A stretch of DNA of 64,000 nucleotides from JACKII01 sp965222315 (GCA_965222315.1 OZ244951.1:1-64000); one strand, 5' to 3'; counted from the stretch's first letter, positions 1-9,509 are shown. Numbers and translations: made by a program. Notes: generated by a model from the sequence alone, not told the origin.

Positions 1-1
1 T

Positions 2-250
2 GAGGTTGCGGTATTGATTGAAGCTATGGACGGTAAAGAAAACGGGCGGGCCAAAGTGCTTTCAAAGGCTAGGGGCCTCCCTGTCGTCATGTGTTTTGGC
101 AGGGCAGAGCTCGGCCAGGCGGTTGGGCGGAACGAAGCGGTGCATTTGGCGATTTGTACTGGTAGATTGAGTGCGCGTTTTCTCGAAGATGCGCGGCGGT
201 ATGCAGGAATCACGGGTTTGAAACACCCGCAAACGGGTGGAGAGCAGTAA
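2..250 (+). CDS. YlxR/DUF448-type RNA-binding protein, C-terminal part (5' end outside window)
   Basis: An open frame enters from the left edge and stops at 248-250, so only the last 82 residues or so are present. The end resembles the C-terminal half of alphaproteobacterial YlxR-L7Ae fusions: a LGQAVGRNEAVHLAI segment followed by a helical FLEDARRYAGI segment. YlxR genes lie between nusA and infB in this operon type, which matches this position. The family binds RNA and is linked to transcription and translation; its exact role is not settled. The assignment rests mainly on context plus this short match. The stop lies 7 nt before the infB ATG. Confidence 0.6.
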   Translation, partial: EVAVLIEAMDGKENGRAKVLSKARGLPVVMCFGRAELGQAVGRNEAVHLAICTGRLSARFLEDARRYAGITGLKHPQTGGEQ

Positions 251-257
251 GCAGGTC

Positions 258-3140
258 ATGGCAGACAAGACAATCGAACGTGAACCAGGCAAGCTCTCCC
301 TGTCGAAGGGCAAACTCGGCCTTTCGAAGGGCGGCGACGGAAAGATCAAGCAGAGTTTTTCGCACGGGCGTTCCAAAACCGTAACGGTGGAAGTCAAGCG
401 CAAGCGCAGTGGTGCTAGCGAAGCCGGCGTTAAGCTTGGCAAAGGCAATGCGCGCGATGTTGGGACACTAAGCGAAGAAGAGCGCGCCGCCCGGCTGCGC
501 GCGCTAAAGGCGCTTCAGCAGAACAAGGCGGCTACGGAGAAGCCATCTGAGGTGGAAGAAGCTGCGCCGGAAGCCGGAAAGGCTGAAGTCGTGGCCGGCC
601 CAGCCGAGCAGAAGCGGTTGGCAGCGGAGGAGCAGGCGCGTCGGGAGTTGGAAGAAGCGGCTGCCATTGATGCGGCTGATGCGGCAAAGGTCGCCGGAAA
701 AGCCCAACAGGACGGGGATGAAGAACCCGAAGCAGTTGTAGAGGCAGATGCAACACCGGATGCGGCAGCGGTTTCAAATGCTGAAGCGGTGCCGACGAAA
801 GAAGTGCCCGAAGAAGAGCCAGTCGAGGCTGCCGAAGTGGCAGAGGCAGCACCGGCAGAAGAGCCGGCTGTGGCCGAAGAAGAAGTGCCCGCGGCGGAGG
901 TGGTGCCAGAGCCGGCGCCGGAAGCCAAAGAGCCTACGCAAGAAGAGTTGGAGCTCCGCGCGCTTCAGGAAGCCGAGGCGGAGGAGCGCCGGAAAGCCGA
1001 CGAGGCAGCGAGCCGTCATGCTGCAGCAGCAGCCAAAGCGGCACCTGATAATGCGACCGCGCGGCGGGGCAGGGGCGGGCGTGATACGGCGTCCGAGCCG
1101 GACCCCATCCCAGACCCACGGATGGAGATGCCGCCGGTCATTACGCCGAGCCGGGGTACTGCCCTGCTGGACGAGGAAGAGGGCAACCGCCGCCGCGATG
1201 CGAAGCGGCCGTCCCCTGGCCGGAATCGCGGGGAGCAGCGGCGGCGCACCGGGCGCCTCACGATTACGCAGGCATTGGATGATGAGACCGCGGAGGAGCG
1301 GCAGCGCAGCCTAGCGTCTGTCCGCCGAGCCCGTGAGCGGGAAAAGCAGCGGCAGCGCACCTCTGGCGGCGATTCGCAAAAGATTGTGCGTGAAGTCGTC
1401 ATTCCGGAAGTGATTACGGTTCAGGATCTTGCGAACCGTATGGCCGAGCGTGCCGCAGATGTGGTGCGGGCATTGATGAAGATGGGCGTGATGGCTTCCC
1501 TCAGTCAGACGATTGACGCCGATACCGCGGAACTGGTGGTCGAAGAGTTCGGCCACAATATCCGCCGTGTTGCCGATTCCGATGTTGAGGAGGGGCTTGC
1601 TGGGCCGGAAGATGACGATGCAGAAATGGTGGCGCGGCCGCCCGTGGTCACCATTATGGGCCACGTTGATCACGGCAAGACCTCACTGCTTGATGCCTTG
1701 CGCGAGACCGACGTGGTCAGTGGCGAGGCTGGCGGCATCACCCAGCATATCGGCGCCTATCAGGTGCAGATAGCGTCGGGCGAGCGGATCACCTTCCTTG
1801 ATACGCCGGGCCACGCTGCGTTCAGCGCCATGCGGAGCCGCGGTGCGAAGGCTACCGATCTTGTTATTCTAGTGGTCGCGGCCGATGACAGCGTGCAGCC
1901 ACAAACGATTGAAGCAATCAACCACGCGAAGGCGGCTGGTGTGCCGATCATCGTAGCAGTGAACAAGATCGATCGCCCGGATGTCGATCCAAGCCGCGTG
2001 AAGCAGGATCTGTTGCAGCACGAGGTGATCGCGGAAGAGTTCGGCGGTGACGTGCAATTTGTGGAAGTGTCGGCACTCAAGAAAATCGGTCTGGACGCGT
2101 TGCAAGAAGCAATCGTTCTTCAGTCCGAGTTCCTGGAGTTGAAGGCCAACCCGAACCGGTCGGCGCAGGGCGTCGTTGTCGAGGCTAAGCTCGACCGTGG
2201 GCGTGGCTCCGTTGCAACGATCCTGGTGCAGCGCGGCACGCTTCGGACCGGCGACCTGATCGTCGTCGGCAGCGAATGGGGCCGCGTGCGGGCCATGACG
2301 GATGAGCGCGGTCAGCAACTGGCCGAAGCTGGGCCGTCCATGCCGGTCGAGGTTCTTGGCCTGCAAGGCACGCCGATGGCAGGCGACGAGGCTGTCGTGG
2401 TGGAGACCGAGGCTCGGGCACGTGAAATTGCCGAGTACCGCCAGCGGTTGGACCGCGACAAGCGGACGGCTGCAGCGGCGCGCGGTTCGCTCAGCCAGAT
2501 GTTTGACAAGCTGAAAGAAGGCGAGACCAAGGAACTGGCCGTCGTCATTAAGGCAGACGTTCAGGGCTCGCAGGAGGCCATTATCAGTGCGCTGACCAGC
2601 TTCAATAACGACGAAGTAGCCGTGCGGATTCTGCACGCGGGCGTCGGTGGTATCAATGAGTCCGATATCACTCTGGCGTCAGCATCCGAAGGCTTTGTTA
2701 TCGGTTTCAACGTTCGCGCGAATAAGCAGGCCAGAGAAATGGCCGCGCGTAATAACATCGACATCCGCTACTACTCGATCATCTACGAGTTGCTGGATGA
2801 CATTAAATCGTCGCTCAGCAGCATGTTGGCGCCGGAGATTCGCGAGCGTCAAATCGGTAACGCGGAGATCCGCGAAGTCTTCAACATCACGAAGATGGGC
2901 AAGATCGCAGGTTGCCGCGTGACGGACGGCATTGTGCGCCGCGGTTCGGGTGTACGCTTGCTGCGTGACGACGTGGTGATCCACGAAGGCAAGTTGGCAA
3001 CTCTCCGCCGGTTCAAAGACGATGTGCAGGAGGTTCGCGATGGCAACGAATGCGGCATGTCGTTTGAGAACTACCAGGACATCCAGGTCGGCGATGTGAT
3101 CGAATGCTTCGAGGTGGAAGAGATTGCACGGACGATCTGA
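258..3140 (+). CDS. infB: Translation initiation factor IF-2
   Basis: IF-2 is the GTPase that delivers fMet-tRNA to the 30S subunit and promotes subunit joining. The product is 960 residues. It has a long charged Ala/Glu-rich N-terminal region (about 1-340), an IF2-N domain near 375-440, and a G domain with G1 GHVDHGKT near 468, G3 DTPGH near 515 and G4 NKID near 568, followed by the C-terminal beta-barrel domains. I chose ATG 258 because the start MADKTIEREPGKLSLS resembles alphaproteobacterial IF-2 starts; an in-frame GTG at 237 would add seven residues and overlap the upstream gene. It sits in the classic order before rbfA, truB, rpsO and pnp. Confidence 0.98.
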   Translation: MADKTIEREPGKLSLSKGKLGLSKGGDGKIKQSFSHGRSKTVTVEVKRKRSGASEAGVKLGKGNARDVGTLSEEERAARLRALKALQQNKAATEKPSEVEEAAPEAGKAEVVAGPAEQKRLAAEEQARRELEEAAAIDAADAAKVAGKAQQDGDEEPEAVVEADATPDAAAVSNAEAVPTKEVPEEEPVEAAEVAEAAPAEEPAVAEEEVPAAEVVPEPAPEAKEPTQEELELRALQEAEAEERRKADEAASRHAAAAAKAAPDNATARRGRGGRDTASEPDPIPDPRMEMPPVITPSRGTALLDEEEGNRRRDAKRPSPGRNRGEQRRRTGRLTITQALDDETAEERQRSLASVRRAREREKQRQRTSGGDSQKIVREVVIPEVITVQDLANRMAERAADVVRALMKMGVMASLSQTIDADTAELVVEEFGHNIRRVADSDVEEGLAGPEDDDAEMVARPPVVTIMGHVDHGKTSLLDALRETDVVSGEAGGITQHIGAYQVQIASGERITFLDTPGHAAFSAMRSRGAKATDLVILVVAADDSVQPQTIEAINHAKAAGVPIIVAVNKIDRPDVDPSRVKQDLLQHEVIAEEFGGDVQFVEVSALKKIGLDALQEAIVLQSEFLELKANPNRSAQGVVVEAKLDRGRGSVATILVQRGTLRTGDLIVVGSEWGRVRAMTDERGQQLAEAGPSMPVEVLGLQGTPMAGDEAVVVETEARAREIAEYRQRLDRDKRTAAAARGSLSQMFDKLKEGETKELAVVIKADVQGSQEAIISALTSFNNDEVAVRILHAGVGGINESDITLASASEGFVIGFNVRANKQAREMAARNNIDIRYYSIIYELLDDIKSSLSSMLAPEIRERQIGNAEIREVFNITKMGKIAGCRVTDGIVRRGSGVRLLRDDVVIHEGKLATLRRFKDDVQEVRDGNECGMSFENYQDIQVGDVIECFEVEEIARTI

Positions 3141-3164
3141 TCTGACTTTGGCCCGGATCGACCG

Positions 3165-3542
3165 ATGAGTAGAACGAATCGCGGCGGACCCCGCGCGCCT
3201 TCTCAACGCCAATTGCGCATGGGTGAACTGTTACGTCACATCTTGGCGGATACACTCGCCCGCAGCGCGTTTCGTGATCCTGTGTTGGAGAACGCACACA
3301 TTACGGTGACGGAAGTGCGCCCATCGCCTGACCTGAAGAACGCAACGGTGTTCGTCACGCCCTTGGGAGGTGACGATATAAATGCGGTCGTAGAGGCTCT
3401 GCAGAAGGCAAAAGGCTACCTGCGCGCTCAGGTGGCAAAGTCCGTCGAGACCCGCGTTGTGCCCGACCTTACCTTCAAGGCAGACATTTCGTTCGCCAAT
3501 GCCGAACGCATCGATGCGCTTTTGGACAAGGAACGCCATTGA
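3165..3542 (+). CDS. rbfA: 30S ribosome-binding factor A
   Basis: RbfA is a small KH-like protein needed for late 16S rRNA 5'-end processing and 30S maturation. The product is 125 residues, typical for the family. The N-terminal basic segment leads into QRQLRMGELLRHILADTL, and the central ITVTEVRPSPDLKNATVFV segment is the family signature. It starts 24 nt after the infB stop. Its TGA stop shares one base with the truB ATG, so the two are probably translationally coupled. Confidence 0.96.
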   Translation: MSRTNRGGPRAPSQRQLRMGELLRHILADTLARSAFRDPVLENAHITVTEVRPSPDLKNATVFVTPLGGDDINAVVEALQKAKGYLRAQVAKSVETRVVPDLTFKADISFANAERIDALLDKERH

Positions 3543-4549
3543 TGGGTGGCCGCAGACGCCGTAACCGCGGCCCCGTCATCAATGGCTGGCTGATTGTCGA
3601 CAAACCGGCGGGTATTACTTCGACTGGGGTTTGCAATGCGGTCAAACGATTGGCCGGCGGGGCGAAAGCCGGGCATGGTGGCACACTGGATCCGCTGGCG
3701 ACTGGTGTGTTGCCGATCGCCCTGGGTGAAGCAACCAAGACCGTGCCTTATGTGATGGATGGCCGGAAGATCTACCGGTTTTCGGTTTGCTGGGGCGAAG
3801 CCCGCAACACGGATGACGCCGAGGGCGAGGTGACGGAGACAAGTGATATCCGTCCCGACAAAGAGGCGATTGAAGCAGTCTTGCCTCAATTCGTCGGTGT
3901 GATAGAGCAGGTTCCGCCAGTCTTTTCCGCGATTAAGATTGGTGGCGTCAGAGCCTACGATCTTGCGCGAGAAGATCAACCGGTTGAGATGCAGTCACGC
4001 CAGGTAGAGATATTTTCCGTCCGTTTGGAAGACATTCCCGATGGCGATCACGCGACCTTTATCGTCGAGAGCGGTAAAGGTGTTTACATGCGAAGCCTGG
4101 CCCGCGATATCGCATTGGCGCTGGGAACAGTCGGTCATGTTTCGGCTCTGCGGCGAATAGCCGTTGGTCCGTTTCATGAAAGTCACGCCCACACACTAGC
4201 AAAACTCGAAGAAATTGGGCAGGTAACGCAAGAGACAGAGGAATTGCTTCCGGTTGAGACCGCGCTGGCCGACATCCCGGCACTGGCCGTTTCCGGAAGC
4301 GAAGCCGCGGGGCTCCGACAGGGGCGGCCGGTGGCCTTGTTCCGCAGAACCGATCTTGAACGGGCTGGCGATCACGAGGATGGAGACATCGCGCGCGCCA
4401 CTTGGGAAGGAAAGACGGTGGCCCTTGTCCAGTTCGACGCTGGCAAGGCGAAACCGCTGCGGATCATTCACCAAAAACCGCCTCATGATGGCGATCCCCG
4501 TACTAACAATGACTCCATGAAAGGAATGGACGATGTCGATCACGTCTGA
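3542..4549 (+). CDS. truB: tRNA pseudouridine-55 synthase
   Basis: TruB makes pseudouridine 55 in the T-loop of tRNAs. The 335-residue product has the catalytic motif GGTLDPLATG with the nucleophilic Asp near residue 50, and the N-terminal WLIVDKPAGITS motif. ATG 3542 overlaps the rbfA stop by one base; a TTG immediately before it would add one Met. The C-terminus continues beyond a PUA-like region (ALRQGRPV type) with a poorly conserved tail. The last 17 nt overlap the start of rpsO, so rpsO translation probably depends on ribosomes leaving truB. Confidence 0.96.
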   Translation: MGGRRRRNRGPVINGWLIVDKPAGITSTGVCNAVKRLAGGAKAGHGGTLDPLATGVLPIALGEATKTVPYVMDGRKIYRFSVCWGEARNTDDAEGEVTETSDIRPDKEAIEAVLPQFVGVIEQVPPVFSAIKIGGVRAYDLAREDQPVEMQSRQVEIFSVRLEDIPDGDHATFIVESGKGVYMRSLARDIALALGTVGHVSALRRIAVGPFHESHAHTLAKLEEIGQVTQETEELLPVETALADIPALAVSGSEAAGLRQGRPVALFRRTDLERAGDHEDGDIARATWEGKTVALVQFDAGKAKPLRIIHQKPPHDGDPRTNNDSMKGMDDVDHV

Positions 4550-4802
4550 GCGTAAGCAAGAACTCATCGCCGAATACGGCCTCAAAGAAGGGGATACGGG
4601 TTCCCCTGAGGTGCAGGTTGCGATCCTGTCAGAGCGCATCGCGAACCTGACCGAACACCTGAAAGAACACCACAAAGACGTGCATTCCCGCCGCGGCCTG
4701 CTGATGCTGGTTGGCCAGCGACGCTCGCTGCTGGATTATGCGCGCAAAAAGGACGAAGGCCGTTACCGCTCGCTAATTCAGCGTTTGGGCCTTCGCCGCT
4801 AA
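4533..4802 (+). CDS. rpsO: 30S ribosomal protein S15
   Basis: S15 binds 16S rRNA helices 20-22 and 23a and forms an intersubunit bridge. The 89-residue length and the motifs DTGSPEVQVAILSERI, HKDVHSRRGLL and GQRRSLLDYA are diagnostic. The ATG lies inside the 3' end of truB in another frame. The gene is followed after a short hairpin by pnp, the conserved bacterial order. Confidence 0.98.
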   Translation: MSITSERKQELIAEYGLKEGDTGSPEVQVAILSERIANLTEHLKEHHKDVHSRRGLLMLVGQRRSLLDYARKKDEGRYRSLIQRLGLRR

Positions 4803-4807
4803 ATCAC

Positions 4808-4831
4808 GGGCGGTGGATACGAACGCCGCCC
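4808..4831 (+). promoter_or_regulatory. RNA hairpin between rpsO and pnp
   Basis: Inverted arms GGGCGG (4808-4813) and CCGCCC (4826-4831) are separated by 12 nt, in the same place as the rpsO-pnp processing and attenuation hairpins of other proteobacteria. No U-tract follows, so it is more likely a processing or stabilising stem than a full terminator. The role is inferred from position. Confidence 0.45.
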
Positions 4832-4856
4832 CATAGGAATCGAGGAAAACGAACGC

Positions 4857-6977
4857 ATGTTCGATATAGTACGTAAAGAAATCAATTGGGCGGGACGCCC
4901 TCTAGTATTGGAAACTGGCAAGGTTGCGCGGCAGGCCGATGGCGCTGTGATGGCCACCTATGGAGGGACAACGGTCCTCTGCACGGTGGTCGGCGAATCC
5001 AAACCGCGCCCAGGGCTCGATTTTTTTCCCCTTAGCGTCCATTACCAAGAAAAAACTTATGCTGCCGGCAAGATTCCCGGTGGCTTTTTCAAGCGTGAAG
5101 CTCGGCCGAGCGAGAAAGAGGTTCTGACCTCCCGCCTGATCGACCGGCCCATCCGCCCGCTGTTCGTTAAAGGCTACAAGAACGAAACCCAGGTTATTTG
5201 CACCGTCATGGCGCATGACATGGAGAACGACCCGGACATGGTCGCCATGGTTGGCGCCAGCGCGGCGCTCACCATCTCAGGTCTGCCGTTCCTGGGGCCG
5301 ATCGGTGGTGTGCGTGTCGGCGAGATTGACGGCGAGCTGACACTGAACCCGACGCTCGACCAGATGAAAACCTCGACGCTCGACCTGATCGTGGCTGGCA
5401 CCCAGCAAGGTGTGCTGATGGTCGAATCCGAAGCACAGGAGCTTTCGGAAGAGCGGATGCTCGAAGCGGTGATGTTTGCGCACCGTGGCTTCCAGCCGGT
5501 GATCGACGTGATCATTGATATGGCCGAAGAAGCGGCGAAGGAGCCGCGCGACGTGCCGCCGGAAGCCGAGGGTGTTGCTGCCGTCCGTTCGCGCCTGACC
5601 GAACTTGCGTCTGATGGATTGCGCAATGCCTATGCCATTCCAGCCAAGGCGGAGCGTCAAGCCGGTGTTACAGCGGCCAAGGACGTTGCGATGGCTGCCA
5701 TTGCCGCAGAAGAACTGTCGACGGAGATCGCCGGCGGTCTGTTCAAGGAACTGGAAAGCGACATCGTCCGTGGCTCCATCCTGGAAACCGGCCAACGTAT
5801 CGATGGCCGTACCACGGTGGATATTCGCCCGATCGTTTCTGAGGTCGGCATCTTGCCGCGCTCGCACGGTTCGGCGCTGTTCACCCGCGGTGAGACGCAG
5901 GCGATCGTCGTCGCCACGCTGGGCACCGCGCAAGACGAGCAGTTCATGGACGCGCTGGAAGGCGAGTACCGCGAGCATTTCATGCTGCACTACAACTTCC
6001 CGCCCTACTCGGTCGGTGAAGCGGGGCGCGTAGGCGCTCCGGGCCGGCGCGAGATTGGCCACGGCAAATTGGCATGGCGCGCAGTTCGCCCATTGCTGCC
6101 GGCGAAGGAAGACTTCCCCTATACCCTGCGTGTGGTGTCGGAAATCACGGAGTCGAATGGGTCGTCCTCCATGGCGACCGTTTGCGGCACCTCGCTGGCG
6201 CTGATGGATGCTGGTGTGCCGTTGGCGCGTCCAGTGGCGGGTATCGCCATGGGCCTGATCAAGGAAGGCGACAAGTTCGCAGTCCTGTCGGATATCCTCG
6301 GCGATGAAGATCACCTGGGCGATATGGACTTCAAGGTCGCCGGCACCGAAGCCGGCGTTACCTCTCTCCAGATGGACATCAAGATCACCTCGATCACTGA
6401 GGAGATTATGAAGGTTGCGCTGGAGCAGGCCAAGAACGGCCGCCTGCACATTTTGGGCGAGATGGCGAAAGCTATCGGAAACGCCCGGACCGAGGTCAGC
6501 TCCAACGCACCGCGCATCACCACGATGTCGGTGCCGAAGGAGAAGATCCGCGACGTGATCGGCACCGGCGGCAAGGTCATCCGTGACATTGTCGAGAAGA
6601 GCGGCGCCAAGGTTGATATTGAAGACGACGGCACGATCAAGGTTTCCAGCGTCGACAGCAAGGCTTCCGAAATTGCGATCAATATGATCCGCGGGATCGT
6701 GGCGGAGCCGGAAGCGGGCGTGATCTATGACGGCAAGGTCGTGAAGATCATGGATTTCGGCGCTTTTGTGAACTTCTTGGGTCCGAAAGACGGCCTGGTT
6801 CACATCAGCGAACTGAAAAACGAGCGGGTCAAGACCGTTGGCGACGTGGTCAGCGAAGGTCAGGTGGTCAAGGTCAAGTGCCTGGGCATCGACGATCGCG
6901 GCCGGGTCAAGCTGTCCATGCGTGCAGTCGATCAGGAAACCGGTGAAGACTTGACTGAGGCGCCCGCGGACGCCTGA
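4857..6977 (+). CDS. pnp: Polyribonucleotide nucleotidyltransferase (PNPase)
   Basis: PNPase is a phosphorolytic 3'-5' exoribonuclease of the RNA degradosome. The 706-residue product has two RNase PH domains (the second with TRGETQAIVVATLG and RREIGHGKLAWRA), a KH domain near residues 565-600 (IGTGGKVIRDI) and an S1 domain near 620-690 (KIMDFGAFVNF, DGLVHISEL). The start follows a GAGGA ribosome-binding sequence at about 4842. Expression probably depends on the upstream rpsO transcript and on autoregulation through its leader, as known for the family. Confidence 0.98.
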   Translation: MFDIVRKEINWAGRPLVLETGKVARQADGAVMATYGGTTVLCTVVGESKPRPGLDFFPLSVHYQEKTYAAGKIPGGFFKREARPSEKEVLTSRLIDRPIRPLFVKGYKNETQVICTVMAHDMENDPDMVAMVGASAALTISGLPFLGPIGGVRVGEIDGELTLNPTLDQMKTSTLDLIVAGTQQGVLMVESEAQELSEERMLEAVMFAHRGFQPVIDVIIDMAEEAAKEPRDVPPEAEGVAAVRSRLTELASDGLRNAYAIPAKAERQAGVTAAKDVAMAAIAAEELSTEIAGGLFKELESDIVRGSILETGQRIDGRTTVDIRPIVSEVGILPRSHGSALFTRGETQAIVVATLGTAQDEQFMDALEGEYREHFMLHYNFPPYSVGEAGRVGAPGRREIGHGKLAWRAVRPLLPAKEDFPYTLRVVSEITESNGSSSMATVCGTSLALMDAGVPLARPVAGIAMGLIKEGDKFAVLSDILGDEDHLGDMDFKVAGTEAGVTSLQMDIKITSITEEIMKVALEQAKNGRLHILGEMAKAIGNARTEVSSNAPRITTMSVPKEKIRDVIGTGGKVIRDIVEKSGAKVDIEDDGTIKVSSVDSKASEIAINMIRGIVAEPEAGVIYDGKVVKIMDFGAFVNFLGPKDGLVHISELKNERVKTVGDVVSEGQVVKVKCLGIDDRGRVKLSMRAVDQETGEDLTEAPADA

Positions 6978-7007
6978 TTAGGTTTTGAATATCGGAGAGG
7001 TAAAGCC

Positions 7008-8408
7008 TTGAGCTTCCAACTCAATCCCATCGTAATGTCAGGCCGTGAAGCCCTTCCCCTCATTGAGGGGGGGAAGGGGATCGCGATCTCGAATGGCGAA
7101 AGTTCGGGTGCCTGGGCTGCCACTGGCGGTATTGGAACATTCTCCGGGGTCAATGCGGATACGCGCGATGATGCCGGCAATATCGAAGAACAGCTCTATC
7201 ACGGCAAAACCCGCCGGGAACGCCACCATGAGCTGATTGCTCACGGTGTGCGCGGCGCCATTTATCAGGCCCGTGTCGCCTATGAGACCGCCAAAGGCGG
7301 CGGTCCGATACACATGAACGTCTTGTGGGAAATGGGCGGCGCCGAAGACGTGCTGCATGGTACGTTGCAAGGCGCGAAGGGGCTGATTGATGGCGTGACC
7401 TGCGGTGCCGGTATGCCATACCGGGTGGCGGAGATAGCAGCGTCCTATGGCGTATACTATTACCCGATTATTTCATCGGCGCGTGCCTTCCGTGCATTGT
7501 GGAAACGGTCTTACCACAAGTATTCGGAATGGCTCGGCGGGGTGGTCTATGAAGATCCCTGGCTGGCCGGCGGCCACAACGGCTTATCGAACAGTGAAGA
7601 TCCGGAGGCGCCGGAAGATCCGAAGCCGCGCGTGCGTGCGCTGCGGAAGATAATGAACGAGGTGGGGCTGAACAACACGCCCGTCATCATGGCGGGTGGT
7701 GTCTGGCGACTGGATGAATGGGCCGACTGGATCGAAGACCCGGAAATTGCACCGGTAGCGTTTCAGTTTGGTACGCGGCCACTGCTGACGGAAGAAAGCC
7801 CTATCTCGGATGTCTGGAAGCAACGCCTGCTAACCCTCAAGGCAGGGGACGTTTTTCTGAACCGATATAGCCCGACGGGTTTTTACTCTTCGGCTGTGCG
7901 CAATAACTTTTTGGAAGAGTTGCGGGAGCGTAGCGAGCGTCAGGTAGCTTATTCTCCGGAAGCGGTTGGAGAGCATGACGTCGCCTTTGCCATGGGCCCG
8001 CGGAACCGCAAGGTCTATGTGACGAAAGACGATCTGGAGCGAATGAACGCGTGGATTGCGGAAGGCTATACCGAGCCGATGCGAACACCGGATTCGACCC
8101 TGGTTTTTGTCACCCCGTCATCCAAAAAGAAGATTCTGTTCGACCAGGTTGAATGCATGGGCTGCCTTTCGGCCTGCCGTTTCTCCAACTGGTCGGAGGA
8201 TGAATCCGGTACGACGGGACGGAAGACCGATCCGCGGTCGTATTGCATCCAAAAGACGCTTCAGAACATTGCGCATGGAAGCGAACCCGATATGCAATTG
8301 ATGTTTGCGGGTCACAACGCGTTCCGCTTTGCCAGCGACCCCTTCTATGCTAATGGCTACATTCCGACTGTCCGTAGTTTGGTTGATCGGATCTTGACTG
8401 GTGCCTAA
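7008..8408 (+). CDS. Nitronate monooxygenase-like NAD(P)H-dependent flavin oxidoreductase with C-terminal Cys motif
   Basis: The 466-residue product resembles the 2-nitropropane dioxygenase/nitronate monooxygenase fold: a TIM-barrel FMN protein with LIDGVTCGAGMP, VIMAGGVWRL and FQFGTRPLLTEES segments that would line the flavin site. The start is TTG 7008, chosen because GGAGAGG lies 8 nt upstream. Beyond the barrel, near residues 383-413, is a CxxCxxxC motif followed 22 residues later by another Cys; this could bind an Fe-S cluster and is not part of the basic family. Substrate is unknown. It starts 30 nt after pnp and may be partly read from that operon. Confidence 0.75.
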   Translation: MSFQLNPIVMSGREALPLIEGGKGIAISNGESSGAWAATGGIGTFSGVNADTRDDAGNIEEQLYHGKTRRERHHELIAHGVRGAIYQARVAYETAKGGGPIHMNVLWEMGGAEDVLHGTLQGAKGLIDGVTCGAGMPYRVAEIAASYGVYYYPIISSARAFRALWKRSYHKYSEWLGGVVYEDPWLAGGHNGLSNSEDPEAPEDPKPRVRALRKIMNEVGLNNTPVIMAGGVWRLDEWADWIEDPEIAPVAFQFGTRPLLTEESPISDVWKQRLLTLKAGDVFLNRYSPTGFYSSAVRNNFLEELRERSERQVAYSPEAVGEHDVAFAMGPRNRKVYVTKDDLERMNAWIAEGYTEPMRTPDSTLVFVTPSSKKKILFDQVECMGCLSACRFSNWSEDESGTTGRKTDPRSYCIQKTLQNIAHGSEPDMQLMFAGHNAFRFASDPFYANGYIPTVRSLVDRILTGA

Positions 8409-8540
8409 CACCTAAGTTTGGTACGGTTAGGGCCTGCATAAGGGGGGCTAAACAGCTAATCCCCATGTGCGGACGAGGCGTGGGGTGCCGGCCGATGGCT
8501 GGCACGTGAACTTCAGGCCATAGGAAACAGGCACTCAGTT

Positions 8541-8966
8541 GTGATGAGCCGCCCATACACCAAGATGATTGACGCGCTTCGTAAGGCGGGGTTGCGCCCG
8601 ACCCGGCAAAGAGTCGGCTTGGGCAATATTCTGTTCAATGGTGGAGACCGGCATGTTACCGCCGACCAACTGCATAGCGAAGCGGACGAGGCGGGGCTGA
8701 AAGTATCGCTGGCGACCGTTTACAACACTCTGCACCAGTTGTGTGATGCAGGGCTGCTGGCGGAAGTGGTTGTCGAGCCGGGCCGGTCGTATTTCGATAC
8801 CAACATTTCCGGTCATCACCATTTCTTCAATCTGGATACCGGAGAACTGGCAGATATTCCCCCTGACGAGATAGCGGTGCAGCACTTGCCGGCACCGCCC
8901 GAAGGAACGGCCATCGATCAGGTCAGCATCATCGTGCGTGTCCGACTAAATCCCGGCCATGATTGA
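8541..8966 (+). CDS. irr: Fur-family iron response regulator Irr
   Basis: Irr is a haem-responsive Fur-family repressor/activator that controls iron genes in Alphaproteobacteria. The 141-residue product has a winged helix (LRKAGLRPTRQRV, VSLATVYNTLHQL) and a HHH motif at residues 92-94 followed by FFNLDTGELADIP, the Irr signature; the CxxC metal-structural motifs of many Fur proteins are absent. The start is either GTG 8541 or ATG 8544. An Irr-box-like palindrome lies 14 nt beyond its stop and in front of rubrerythrin, suggesting that gene is a target. Confidence 0.88.
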   Translation: MMSRPYTKMIDALRKAGLRPTRQRVGLGNILFNGGDRHVTADQLHSEADEAGLKVSLATVYNTLHQLCDAGLLAEVVVEPGRSYFDTNISGHHHFFNLDTGELADIPPDEIAVQHLPAPPEGTAIDQVSIIVRVRLNPGHD

Positions 8967-8979
8967 TGTTATGCAGTTT

Positions 8980-8996
8980 TTGAGAATCATTCTAAA
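8980..8996. promoter_or_regulatory. Irr box (iron control element-like palindrome)
   Basis: The 17-bp sequence TTGAGAA-TCA-TTCTAAA is a palindrome with one mismatch and closely matches the published iron control element pattern TTTAGAA-N3-TTCTAAA. It lies 96 nt before the rubrerythrin ATG and just downstream of the irr stop, so it is best read as the operator of the rubrerythrin promoter. Binding by the adjacent Irr is inferred. Confidence 0.7.
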
Positions 8997-9092
8997 CTTG
9001 ACTGGCAGCGCCTAAAGCCACTATTAGGAAGACCAAGAGGCGGTCCATTTTGGCGCGTCTCTGAGGTTATCACCTATAGGAGGAACGGCGTA

Positions 9093-9509
9093 ATGTCGCT
9101 CAAAGACAGCAAGACAGAAGAGAATTTGAAAGCCGCGTTCGCCGGCGAGTCGCAAGCAAACCGCCGCTATCTGTATTTCGCACAGAAGGCCGATATCGAA
9201 GGCTACAACGATGTTGCTGCCGTATTCCGCTCCACCGCGGAAGGGGAAACCGGCCACGCGCACGGTCATCTGGAATTCCTGGAAGAGACAGGCGATCCGG
9301 CAACCGGCAAGCCGATTGGCTCCACCTCGGACAATCTGGCTGCTGCGGTTGCTGGCGAGACCCACGAGTACACCGACATGTACCCGGGCATGGCGCGCAC
9401 GGCGCGTGAAGAGGGTTTCGACGAGATCGCAGATTGGTTTGAAACCTTGGCGAAAGCTGAGCGCAGCCACGCCGGCCGGTTCCAGAAGTCGCTCGACGAG
9501 CTGTCATAA
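9093..9509 (+). CDS. Rubrerythrin, diiron domain only
   Basis: Rubrerythrins are four-helix diiron proteins that reduce peroxide. The 138-residue product has the paired ligand pattern: E19, E52 with H55 (GETGHAHGH), E89, and E123 with H126. It lacks the rubredoxin domain found at the C-terminus of classical rubrerythrin, so electrons must come from a partner. A clear GGAGGA lies about 10 nt before the ATG. An Irr-box-like operator precedes it and a strong hairpin follows it. The next two genes, an Fe-S protein and DUF3501, are plausible partners. Confidence 0.92.
   Translation: MSLKDSKTEENLKAAFAGESQANRRYLYFAQKADIEGYNDVAAVFRSTAEGETGHAHGHLEFLEETGDPATGKPIGSTSDNLAAAVAGETHEYTDMYPGMARTAREEGFDEIADWFETLAKAERSHAGRFQKSLDELS

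Noticed and set aside
5277..6803. A 508-residue minus-strand frame inside pnp.
   Set aside because: PNPase is certain; the reverse frame is a by-product of codon bias.
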